Below are positions 52,498 to 59,332 of a stretch of DNA of 64,000 nt, piece by piece. Location of the stretch: NCBI GenBank assembly GCA_016186995.1, contig JACPKQ010000020.1, forward strand, positions 19,417 through 83,416. The letters are read 5' to 3'. Within the stretch, counting starts at the first letter, position 1. Each line of letters opens with the position of its first letter. The notes beneath the pieces are model-generated. The model was not told where the DNA came from. It saw nothing but the letters and a program-made list of their open reading frames with translations, and did no database searches. The DNA comes from Deltaproteobacteria bacterium (lineage in GTDB: Bacteria > Bdellovibrionota > JACOXK01). A program made the translations under genes and the position numbers.

Positions 52498-54392
52498 AAA
52501 GACCTCTTTTTTCTTGGACTCATGCCGTTTTAAAAAGTTATGCTGAGCTTCATGCTGAGCCTCATGACTTAAAAGAAACTCTCCACAAAGCACAAGAACA
52601 CATTCAAAACTTACCTTTTAAATACTATTTCTTATCTCAATTTTTCTTTTTTTTTATAGAATTTTTGATTCCTCTTTTTTATGGCGAGTTCGGGCGTTTT
52701 TCAAAATTACCTCGAGGAAAAACGCTTAAAATCATTCAAGCACTGCAACGAACAAAATTTCTTTTTTTGAGACTTTTTTTCTTCCTGTGTAAATCTCCTG
52801 TTTTGTTATCTCTTAAAACACTTAATTCTGAATACCCCTCTGTCATTCCAGCCCCCGATCGCAGTCGAGGGCAGGCTCCGGCTGGAATCCAGAAAAATAA
52901 AAATTCTGGATCCCAGACAATGCTTCGCATTTCTGGGATGACAAAAAAAGACGAAAGAAAAATATATGATTTTTGCGTTATAGGGTCAGGCGCCGGTGGC
53001 GCTGTCGCTGCTAGAGCTCTTCAAGAAAATGGCTTTCACGTTGCTCTTTTAGAAAAGGGTGGTTTTGCAAAAAAAGGGCACGATGAACTTTCCTCTTTTA
53101 CAAAGTATTACCGAGATCAGGGGCTGATGGGTGCGCTCGGAAATACTTTCATTGGTGTTCCTACAGGAGAAGTGGTCGGGGGCACAACCAAAATTAACTC
53201 AGGCACTTGCTTTGAAACTCCACAATCTGTTGTAGAAGAGTGGCGCCATAGACTTCATTTAAATATTTCCTATGAAGAACTATTACCCCATTTTGAAAAG
53301 TTGAGAGATATTTTATCTATTCAAGAAGTTCCTTATGATAAGGTTTCCAACGCAAATAAACTTTTTGCTCACGGTTTGGAAGCTTTAGGTTTTAACAATC
53401 ATTTTCCTCTCAATCGTAATGCAAAAAATTGCGAAGGCTCTGGACGATGTTGCTTCATTTGCCCACAAGATGCCAAACAATCGACAGATATCGCCATGAT
53501 ACCTAAGTTTTTAAAACAAGGAGGCTCTCTTTTTACTCAAACAGAGGTGATAAGCATAAAAGAAAAAAAAGACCATGTTCTTTTAGTTTGCAAAAATCAT
53601 TTGGGGGAAAAAATTCTTTTCTCCTGTCAAAAACTTATTATTTCTGGGGGTGCACTCTCCTCACCTACCCTTATAAGAAAAAATAAATTAGGTTCTGAAT
53701 GGAAAAAGGCAGGAAACAAATTAACCGTTCATCCCGCTGCAAAAGTTTTGGCAAAGTTTTCCTCAAATGTTCAAGGATGGCATGGGGTTCCTCAAGCTCT
53801 TGGATTTAAACACCCTCATTTCCCGAGTCTTTCTTTTGAAGGTGTCTTCACCCCCCCTCAATTAGCAGCTATGGTTCTACCCCTTGAAGGAGAAGAGCTT
53901 AATGAATGGCTTAATTCTTATGAAAAAGTAGCTTCATTCGGTGTCATGGTGAAAGATAGCGGTCAAGGAAAGGTAAGAAAATACCCTTGGATCGGATCCT
54001 TTTTAAGCTATCATCTTCACCCTGATGATTTTAAAGCACTTGTAGAAGGAGCGCGATTTATGGGGCTTACGTATTTAGCGGCAGGAGCAGAAAAAATTCT
54101 TCTTCCATTTAATGGAATTAAAAATGAATTTTCTTCTATGGATGAACTGAAAAATTATGATTTCTCTTTGCTTAAACCACGAGGACTTTATTCAATGGGT
54201 TTTCATCCTTTGGGTACATGCGGCATGGGAAGAGTGGTTGATGGGGAGCTTAAACTTTATGGGAGTCATCGAATCTATGTAGCCGATGGATCTGTCGTGC
54301 CCACGTCGTTAGGAGTTAATCCTCAAATCACCATTATGAGCCTTGCATTACGTTTAGCACAAAATCTCGCTGCTTCACAACCTTGCTTCTGA
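52494..54392 (+). CDS. GMC-family oxidoreductase, long-chain alcohol oxidase-like
   Basis: A 632-residue flavoprotein. Residues 1-100 are helical with a hydrophobic patch; residues about 116-150 are repeat-derived linker. Then come FCVIGSGAGGAVAARALQ (FAD), GEVVGGTTKINSGTCFETP and CEGSGRCCFICPQDAKQS, the cysteine-rich block characteristic of long-chain fatty alcohol oxidases within the GMC family, and GFHPLGTCGMGRVVD plus VADGSVVPTSLGVNPQITIMSLA with the catalytic His/Asn region. It would oxidise fatty alcohols to aldehydes or a sterol-like alcohol. ATG 52494 overlaps the previous stop by ATGA; the frame open from 52395 is not needed. Confidence 0.85.
   Translation: MKRPLFSWTHAVLKSYAELHAEPHDLKETLHKAQEHIQNLPFKYYFLSQFFFFFIEFLIPLFYGEFGRFSKLPRGKTLKIIQALQRTKFLFLRLFFFLCKSPVLLSLKTLNSEYPSVIPAPDRSRGQAPAGIQKNKNSGSQTMLRISGMTKKDERKIYDFCVIGSGAGGAVAARALQENGFHVALLEKGGFAKKGHDELSSFTKYYRDQGLMGALGNTFIGVPTGEVVGGTTKINSGTCFETPQSVVEEWRHRLHLNISYEELLPHFEKLRDILSIQEVPYDKVSNANKLFAHGLEALGFNNHFPLNRNAKNCEGSGRCCFICPQDAKQSTDIAMIPKFLKQGGSLFTQTEVISIKEKKDHVLLVCKNHLGEKILFSCQKLIISGGALSSPTLIRKNKLGSEWKKAGNKLTVHPAAKVLAKFSSNVQGWHGVPQALGFKHPHFPSLSFEGVFTPPQLAAMVLPLEGEELNEWLNSYEKVASFGVMVKDSGQGKVRKYPWIGSFLSYHLHPDDFKALVEGARFMGLTYLAAGAEKILLPFNGIKNEFSSMDELKNYDFSLLKPRGLYSMGFHPLGTCGMGRVVDGELKLYGSHRIYVADGSVVPTSLGVNPQITIMSLALRLAQNLAASQPCF
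52841..52944. repeat. Two palindromic repeats inside the GMC gene
   Basis: TGTCATTCCAGCC...GGCTGGAATCCAGA (52841-52892) is one long hairpin, and TCTGGATCCCAGA...TTCTGGGATGACA (52905-52944) another. Both are read in frame (IPAPDRSRGQAPAGIQ and ISGMTKK) and lie just before the FAD-binding turn, in a linker. Confidence 0.85.
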
Positions 54393-54606
54393 ATTGGGGG
54401 ACTATTTTAGTTCGATACCTTGGTTCTGAGAGGGGAACTCTTTTCCGATACTTAAGTTCTTGATGGCCTGGAGGTCTCTCAGGGGCCCCTCCGCCCAGTG
54501 TGGATCCTCCCCTTTAAAACCTCCAGCCCATCTTCACATAGACTCGAATTCTATCATCCCGGGCGAAGCCCCGGGGTACCCGATAACCCAAAAAGTAGAT
54601 TTTTTG
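54393..54606. other. Repeat-rich intergenic spacer after the GMC gene
   Basis: About 215 bp without a gene. It contains AGGGGCCCCTC, the 34-bp inverted repeat, and a short GC-rich hairpin CCCGGGC-GAA-GCCCCGGG (54558-54577). No T-run follows these, so termination for the operon is not evident. Confidence 0.6.
54507..54540 (-). repeat. Right copy of 34-bp inverted repeat flanking the lipid operon
   Basis: Inverted partner of 46813-46846 (two mismatches). It is followed outward by GACTCGAATTCTATCATCCC, so the AATTCGA element adjoins it directly here, whereas on the left the two are separated by about 20 bp. Confidence 0.85.
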
Positions 54607-54608
54607 GA

Positions 54609-55268
54609 TTATTGTTCTAAGAACTGAGGATTGAGAATAGTAATGGACTTGGCTTTGGTTGCAATAAAGCCTTGCTTTTTCCAATCAGAAAAAACACGAA
54701 TCACTGTTTCTGGACGGGCCCCAATAATAGAGGCTATTTCTTCTCTTGAAAGCGGAAGTTGATTATTGCAATTTACATTTCCAACAATCATTTTTAAAAA
54801 TTGGGCTAACCGCTGTTCAACTGTTTTATCAACAAGATCTGTAAATTTTTCCTCTGATTGTCTTAACTCCTCACACACTTTTTTTAAAAAAACAAAACTT
54901 AACTCTGGAGAAGTTTTAAAAACTTTTTGGACTCCCTCTTTCTTAATAAAACAAAGCGTTGTTTCACTCACAGCCTGTGCCGAAGCATGATATTTTTCAT
55001 TTGAAAAAAAAGATCGATACCCCACCATTTCACTTCCTTGAGAAAGAAGAAGAATCTGTTCTTTACCACTTTCTGTTGTTTTAAAAACCTTAACAACCCC
55101 AGAAAATGTACAATAAAGCCCTTTAGGGTTTTCTCCTTCTCTAAAAATAAAATCCCCTTTTCTGTAAGTTTGGGTGATTTTGTATTGATTGAGGATATCG
55201 AGTTCCTGCTCCTTTAAAGCACAAAAAAGGCCATAGTGCCTGGGAAGGCAATTCTTACAATCAATCAT
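54609..55268 (-). CDS. FNR-type transcriptional regulator, copy 2
   Basis: A 219-residue paralogue closely similar along its whole length to the regulator at 23.1 kb. N-terminus MIDCKNCLPRHYGLFC keeps the three cysteines at 4, 7 and 16; the HTH SREEIASIIGARPETVIRVFSDWKKQGF differs at few positions, so both should read the same DNA sites. The cytoplasmic sensor barrel is conserved (GVVKVFKTTESGKEQILLLSQGSEMVGYRSFF). GTG 55283 is an alternative start; GTGGAAACA before the ATG is conserved in both copies. I see no FNR box upstream. Different promoters may give the two copies different timing. Confidence 0.9.
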   Translation of the reverse strand: MIDCKNCLPRHYGLFCALKEQELDILNQYKITQTYRKGDFIFREGENPKGLYCTFSGVVKVFKTTESGKEQILLLSQGSEMVGYRSFFSNEKYHASAQAVSETTLCFIKKEGVQKVFKTSPELSFVFLKKVCEELRQSEEKFTDLVDKTVEQRLAQFLKMIVGNVNCNNQLPLSREEIASIIGARPETVIRVFSDWKKQGFIATKAKSITILNPQFLEQ

Positions 55269-55428
55269 GTTTCTTGTTTCCACAAAAGCATTTATACCAC
55301 TCCACCCTTTCTTCTACAATAAGGCTACCTATCGTCGAATTGAATCATAAGAAAAGGTCATAAATATGCTCTTTAATAACCCATTGTTATTACTTATGTT
55401 TTTTAAAAAATAATCTTAGATTTAAAAA

Positions 55429-55668
55429 ATGGAATTGAAAACTCCATTTTTTAATGTAAAATGGAAGATTGAAATAAAAAGAAAATCTAGAATTCAATCT
55501 CAGGATGTCTCTTCACTTAATCTTTTTTCTAAAGACTATCCTATGGCTAAAAAAATGATCGTTTATGGTGGAGAGAAAAAGATGAGTTTCAAAAATGATA
55601 TTGCAATTATTCCTATTCATGATTTTTTGACAGAACTTCCTCATATTTTAGAAAACAAAACCCCGTAA
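55429..55668 (+). pseudogene. C-terminal remnant of a DUF4143-type AAA ATPase
   Basis: The 79-codon frame has a C-terminal part (EIKRKSRIQSQDVSSLNLFS, then KDYPMAKKMIVYGG and IAIIPIHDFLTELP) resembling the DUF4143 nuclease-like end of AAA+ ATPases that often occur as accessory genes. The ATPase part is absent, and the first codons come from an AAAAAATGGA/TCCATTTTTT inverted repeat, so this is a remnant, not a working gene. The rest of the 540-bp gap between the FNR and Fic genes holds only the Fic promoter. Confidence 0.6.
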
Positions 55669-55747
55669 AAATTCAGCCTTTAATGTGAAGGGTTTCTCGA
55701 ATGGATTTATATAATTTTTACTTGTAGTTTTTCATTGTTTGTTTTTT

Positions 55748-55776
55748 TTGACTTCGTTTTTTTAATCTTATATAAT
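55748..55776 (+). promoter_or_regulatory. Strong predicted promoter of the Fic gene
   Basis: TTGACT (55748-55753), 17-bp spacer, TATAAT (55771-55776). The -10 lies in a short direct repeat, CTTATATAATCTTATATAG. The predicted start near 55783 leaves about 23 bases of leader with AAGG before the ATG. Confidence 0.75.
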
Positions 55777-55805
55777 CTTATATAGTTAAATTATAAGGTC
55801 ATTTT

Positions 55806-56867
55806 ATGAAAGAAAAGAGTAAATTTGATAAGCGATTAGAGAACCTGCCATCTCACATATGGTCAAAGATTGCCCAAATTGAGCAACTCAAGGGGCAATG
55901 GATAGCTGGGGCGCAATTAAATCCACAAGTTTTGGGCCGTCTTAAAAAGTCTGTCTTGGTGACTTCAACGGGCGCTTCGACCCGCATAGAAGGGGCAAGA
56001 CTTTCTGATGAAGATATTGAAAAAATGATGCGCGGTATTTCTATGCAAAAGTTTACAGATCGAGATCAACAAGAAGTTAAGGGGTATTATGAGCTTCTTC
56101 AAAATGTGTTTAATTCTTGGAAAACAATTGATTTTTCTGAAAACTCTATCAAGCATTTTCATCAAGAACTTTTAAAACACGTTCAAAAAGATGAATCTCA
56201 TCGGGGAGAGTATAAAAAAAGAGAAAATAAAGTTCATATGATTGATGAAGTGGAAAAGTCTATTGGCGTTTTGTTTGATACAACCTCTGCTTATCTTACC
56301 CCCAAAGAAATGCAAGAATTGGTAGAATGGGCTCAGAATTCATTTAAGGAAAAGAAGCATCATGTTTTACTTGTCATCGGAAATTTTCTTGTAGAGTTTT
56401 TGAAGATCCATCCTTTTCAAGATGGAAATGGGCGTTTATCTCGAATTATCACAAATTTTCTTTTACTTAAAGCGGGGTATTTATATGTGCCTTATATTTC
56501 TCATGAAAAATTGGTTGAAGATAATAAGCCTGATTATTATCTGGCCTTACGCAATAGCCAAAAAACCTTTAAAAAAGATAAAGAAACCATTATTCCTTGG
56601 TTAGATTTCTTTTTGTCGGTTCTTCTAAAACAATCAGAAATGGCTGTTGAACTATTATCGAAAGAAAATGTTGAAAAGATTTTGTCTGCGAAGCAGCTGG
56701 CTGTATGGCAGTATCTTCAAAATGTTGATGAAGCATCCCCAGGAGAAATTTCCAAAAAAACAAAAGTGGCCCGGCCTACCATCAACCAAGTTCTTGATAA
56801 ATTGTTGCGTCTTAAAAAAATTGAGCGCATAGGCTTAGGCCGAAGTACGAGATATAGAAAATTGTAA
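55806..56867 (+). CDS. Fic-domain protein (AMPylase type) with N-terminal inhibitory motif and winged-helix tail
   Basis: A 353-residue Fic/DOC protein. The catalytic motif is HPFQDGNGRLSR (about residues 202-213), with the histidine and the phosphate-binding loop intact. The N-terminal SxxxEG motif (STRIEG, residues 58-63) is the inhibitory helix of class II Fic proteins, whose glutamate blocks the ATP site. The C-terminal 75 residues are a winged helix (ISKKTKVARPTINQVLDKLL). It probably transfers AMP to a cellular target in a self-controlled manner, or is a toxin-type regulator. A 3' copy survives at 13.1 kb, so this gene family has been mobile. Confidence 0.92.
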   Translation: MKEKSKFDKRLENLPSHIWSKIAQIEQLKGQWIAGAQLNPQVLGRLKKSVLVTSTGASTRIEGARLSDEDIEKMMRGISMQKFTDRDQQEVKGYYELLQNVFNSWKTIDFSENSIKHFHQELLKHVQKDESHRGEYKKRENKVHMIDEVEKSIGVLFDTTSAYLTPKEMQELVEWAQNSFKEKKHHVLLVIGNFLVEFLKIHPFQDGNGRLSRIITNFLLLKAGYLYVPYISHEKLVEDNKPDYYLALRNSQKTFKKDKETIIPWLDFFLSVLLKQSEMAVELLSKENVEKILSAKQLAVWQYLQNVDEASPGEISKKTKVARPTINQVLDKLLRLKKIERIGLGRSTRYRKL

Positions 56868-56875
56868 TTAGGGCG

Positions 56876-56930
56876 TGTTCGGAGATCGTCATCCTGAGCA
56901 CGAAGTGCGAAGGATGACGATCTCCGAACA
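56876..56930. repeat. Perfect 20-bp-arm hairpin after the Fic gene
   Basis: Arms TGTTCGGAGATCGTCATCCT (56876-56895) and the exact complement (56911-56930) enclose a 15-base loop with an inner GCAC-GAA-GTGC hairpin. It contains the ATCCTGAGC...GCGAAGGAT repeat family also at 15103. It could end Fic transcription structurally but has no clear T-run. Confidence 0.9.
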
Positions 56931-56941
56931 TGCTCTAAATA

Positions 56942-57005
56942 TGACCTTTGTCATAAAATGAAATAGGTTCTTAGATTGACACAAACAATAAGTACATCTT
57001 ACAAT
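56942..57005 (+). promoter_or_regulatory. FNR box and promoter of the 57-kb membrane protein gene
   Basis: TGACCTTTGTCA (56942-56953) is a symmetric FNR-type site. TTGACA (56976-56981), 18 bp, TACAAT (57000-57005) follow; the ATG at 57013 is seven bases after the -10. The box centre would be about 65 bp before the start, a class I position. Confidence 0.6.
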
Positions 57006-57012
57006 GAAGCAG

Positions 57013-57492
57013 ATGACCTATACTAAGTTTGATCTTAAATACGACGACTTAAACCCATTAGAAAAAGCAGTTGTCAGGCATGCACATCCTAAAGCCTTTA
57101 TTCTTCATCTGATTGGCCTTATATGGAGTGGTTATTTTTTGTGGACTCATAATCTTCTTCTAGCCATTTTTTGCTTTGGTGGCATTACAGGGGTAGGACA
57201 ATTCTTAGGCTATTGTGATAAAAACTACCTGAAGTGTGCACAATCAAAACTGAATCTTTTTCAAAAAATGCTTGTTTATCATGCCAATTATAAAAACCTC
57301 ATTTATCATATTGTTGGCTTTGCCTTTTTTGTATGGGGTGCTTACGAAAATTCTTTTCTAAAACTTCTTATTGCTCTTTCTTTTGTTCTCTTAGGCCACA
57401 TGTTTGCATGGCATAGACATCATTGTGAAACAATCCAACATGAGTGTGCCATTGAAGAAAACGATTCTCCTCATTCAGAACCAAGGTTGTAA
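57013..57492 (+). CDS. Unknown membrane protein, FNR-box associated
   Basis: A 159-residue protein with about four hydrophobic segments in two pairs (residues 28-42, 46-64, 95-110, 113-130) and many histidines (HAHPKAFILHL, YHANYKNLIYHIVG, HMFAWHRHHCETIQHEC). The two halves look like an internal repeat (xHAxxxxxxxHxxGxxxxxxG). The family is not recognised; it may bind haem or metal. The ATG at 57013 is preferred over 57004 because of the promoter position. It has no Shine-Dalgarno, so a leaderless mRNA is predicted. Confidence 0.6.
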   Translation: MTYTKFDLKYDDLNPLEKAVVRHAHPKAFILHLIGLIWSGYFLWTHNLLLAIFCFGGITGVGQFLGYCDKNYLKCAQSKLNLFQKMLVYHANYKNLIYHIVGFAFFVWGAYENSFLKLLIALSFVLLGHMFAWHRHHCETIQHECAIEENDSPHSEPRL

Positions 57493-57589
57493 TGATGCCA
57501 TTCAGGAAGTTACATCCGTAACTTCTTGAAACCCTTATCATTTTTTATTTTACTTTTTCTGTTTTGAAAGGGGTGTATAATGGGGGGTG

Positions 57590-57630
57590 AGATCCAAATC
57601 ATAGAGCCTTCATTGAAGAACTTTCATGAT
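57590..57630 (+). promoter_or_regulatory. Weak FNR-like site and -10 upstream of hsp20
   Basis: AGATCCAAATCA (57590-57601) is an imperfect FNR dyad with A in place of the first T. CATGAT (57625-57630) lies 35 bp from the box start. It suggests that hsp20 and possibly uspA join the anaerobic regulon, but the match is weaker than at the other operons. Confidence 0.4.
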
Positions 57631-57679
57631 CATTGTAGATCAAAATAAAAAATTCAGAAATAATAAAAAAGGGGGAATT

Positions 57680-58132
57680 ATGAAAATCGTTAAAAAAGAA
57701 AGAAACGAGGTCTTAGGCACAGACTTTAACGTGCCTAAAAGGGAGGATTTTAACTTCCCTAAAATGCTAGAGAACTTTTTCTCTGACAAGTGGCTCTCAT
57801 CCCATGCTTTTACACCTACCATTGATGTTACTGAAGATGCCAAAGCCATTCATGTGGAAGCAGAGCTTCCTGGTATGGATGAAAATGACATTAAGGTAGA
57901 GCTTACAGATGGTTATTTAAACATCTCTGGTGAAAAAAGAGAAGAATCAGAGAAAAAAGGTAAGAACGTCTATCGTTTAGAGAGGAAATACGGTTCTTTT
58001 TCAAGAACCCTACCTCTTGGAAACAACATAGATGAAAACAGAATAGTTGCTTCTTACAAAAAAGGGATTTTAAAAATTGATATCCCAAAATTGAAAATCA
58101 ATACTGCTAAAAAAATAAAAATAGCAGGTTGA
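57680..58132 (+). CDS. Hsp20-family small heat-shock protein
   Basis: A 150-residue ATP-independent chaperone. The alpha-crystallin domain runs from TPTIDVTEDAKAIHVEAELPGMDENDIKVEL to the conserved end SYKKGILKIDIPK, the A-xxx-GVL-like motif, followed by KLKINTAKKIKIAG. ATG 57680 has GGGGGA before it; an earlier in-frame ATG at 57626 is not supported. It sits 73 bp from uspA on the same strand. Confidence 0.95.
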   Translation: MKIVKKERNEVLGTDFNVPKREDFNFPKMLENFFSDKWLSSHAFTPTIDVTEDAKAIHVEAELPGMDENDIKVELTDGYLNISGEKREESEKKGKNVYRLERKYGSFSRTLPLGNNIDENRIVASYKKGILKIDIPKLKINTAKKIKIAG

Positions 58133-58144
58133 TTTTCTTTTGAA

Positions 58145-58182
58145 CTCTGTCATCCCGGGTCTTGTCCCGCGAGATGACAGAG
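58145..58182. repeat. Palindromic repeat between hsp20 and uspA
   Basis: CTCTGTCATC (58145-58154) and GATGACAGAG (58173-58182) are exact complements around a GC-rich loop with CCCGGGTC/CCCGC. Same family as 16579 and 52905. It may separate or stabilise the two messages. Confidence 0.85.
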
Positions 58183-58205
58183 GAATTTAGGTCTAAGGAG
58201 TCAAT

Positions 58206-58664
58206 ATGAAACAATTAAAAAGTATTTTAGTGGCTATCGACTTTTCAAGTAACTCACATAAGGCTCTTAAAAGTGCAGAGCTTTTAGGAAAGAAATTAAA
58301 TGCTGCACTTCACCTTATTCATGTTGCTGAAACAGGAGAACAATTTGTAGCAAGTCCTGTGTTTATGTATTCAGATACAGATTACGTCGAGGATTTTTTG
58401 AAAAAATATACAAAAAATTTGAATAAAAAAATGGAAAAACTTGTTCAAAAAACAAAGAAAGAAACAAAATTACAAATAAATGGACGGGTTCTAGACGGCA
58501 AAGCTCATGAAATGATTCTGAAAGAAGCCAAAAAAGTAAAAGCAGACATGATTGTTATGGGCACTCATGGTCACTCGGGCCTTGATCATCTTCTGATGGG
58601 AAGTACTGCAGAAAGGGTTTTAAGAAAGGCCACCTGTCCTGTTCTTACAGTAAAAAATAAATAG
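58206..58664 (+). CDS. Universal stress protein (UspA family, ATP-binding type)
   Basis: A 152-residue Usp domain. GTHGHSGLDHLLMGSTAERVLRKATCPVLTVK contains the GxxG-x9-G(S/T) ATP-binding signature. The N-terminus ILVAIDFSSNSHKALKSA is typical. AAGGAG lies before the ATG. Together with the upstream Hsp20 and FNR-like site it suggests a stress or low-oxygen survival set; the function of the protein itself is not specified by the sequence. Confidence 0.93.
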   Translation: MKQLKSILVAIDFSSNSHKALKSAELLGKKLNAALHLIHVAETGEQFVASPVFMYSDTDYVEDFLKKYTKNLNKKMEKLVQKTKKETKLQINGRVLDGKAHEMILKEAKKVKADMIVMGTHGHSGLDHLLMGSTAERVLRKATCPVLTVKNK

Positions 58665-58678
58665 ACTCATCATTTATT

Positions 58679-59332
58679 TTAGTTTCTTTTGGTCCCAACT
58701 TTTCTTGATGGCAGGTCAAGACTGTCTCTTTTTAAAAACATTTTTAACAAGCATGCAGCATTTTTATAAAAATCAGTGTGTGCATTATCAAATACCTTGT
58801 GTGCGAAAAATCCACCCCACACTCCTAAATGTTCTTTAAAAAAAGTGGCTGCTTTTTCTTTTTTCCCATTTTTCAAAAGATAACCCCAAAATTCAAGTTC
58901 GCAGCCGATATGATCGGGTAAATCCTGCATGCTTTGATCTATGCTAAAATCTTCGGACTGATAAAGTAATTTTACTTGTGAAGAAGAAGGGCCCACAATA
59001 AAACCTTTCATTCCCCTTTGAACAGAGGTTTTAGAAAAATCCTTCCAATCTCCGAAACCAATTTGAATTTCATCTCTATAATAGGATTCATAAAGTGCTA
59101 CTTTTTTTGAGGATGGCACAGAAAAGAGGGATGCATAATCAACTTCTATATCTGAAATTGTTTCAAGCCATGCAGAACTTTCAAGAATTTCAATCTCAGA
59201 CTCTTTTGAAAACCTGGCTAAATGAGTAGTGAAAATTTTTTGGTCGATGACCTCCTTCACAAAAGCTCTTGAAGGAGGTAGTGAAAAAATTTTTGAAAAA
59301 AAATAAGAACTCTCCACAAGGGGTTTTGTCAT
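58679..59332 (-). CDS. TorD/DmsD-family redox enzyme maturation chaperone
   Basis: A 217-residue helical protein. IEVDYASLFSVPSS corresponds to the conserved E-Y-xLF segment, and DLPDHIGCELEFWGYLL to the P-DHI-EL-F motif of the TorD family, which guides cofactor loading and Tat export of molybdoenzymes. It overlaps the catalytic subunit gene by ATGA, so it is the dedicated chaperone of that enzyme. Confidence 0.88.
   Translation of the reverse strand: MTKPLVESSYFFSKIFSLPPSRAFVKEVIDQKIFTTHLARFSKESEIEILESSAWLETISDIEVDYASLFSVPSSKKVALYESYYRDEIQIGFGDWKDFSKTSVQRGMKGFIVGPSSSQVKLLYQSEDFSIDQSMQDLPDHIGCELEFWGYLLKNGKKEKAATFFKEHLGVWGGFFAHKVFDNAHTDFYKNAACLLKMFLKRDSLDLPSRKVGTKRN

Noticed and set aside
59253..59279. 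CTCCTTC/GAAGGAG inverted repeat near the torD start
   Set aside because: Lies inside well-conserved coding sequence with a 12-base loop and no T-run; probably coincidental.
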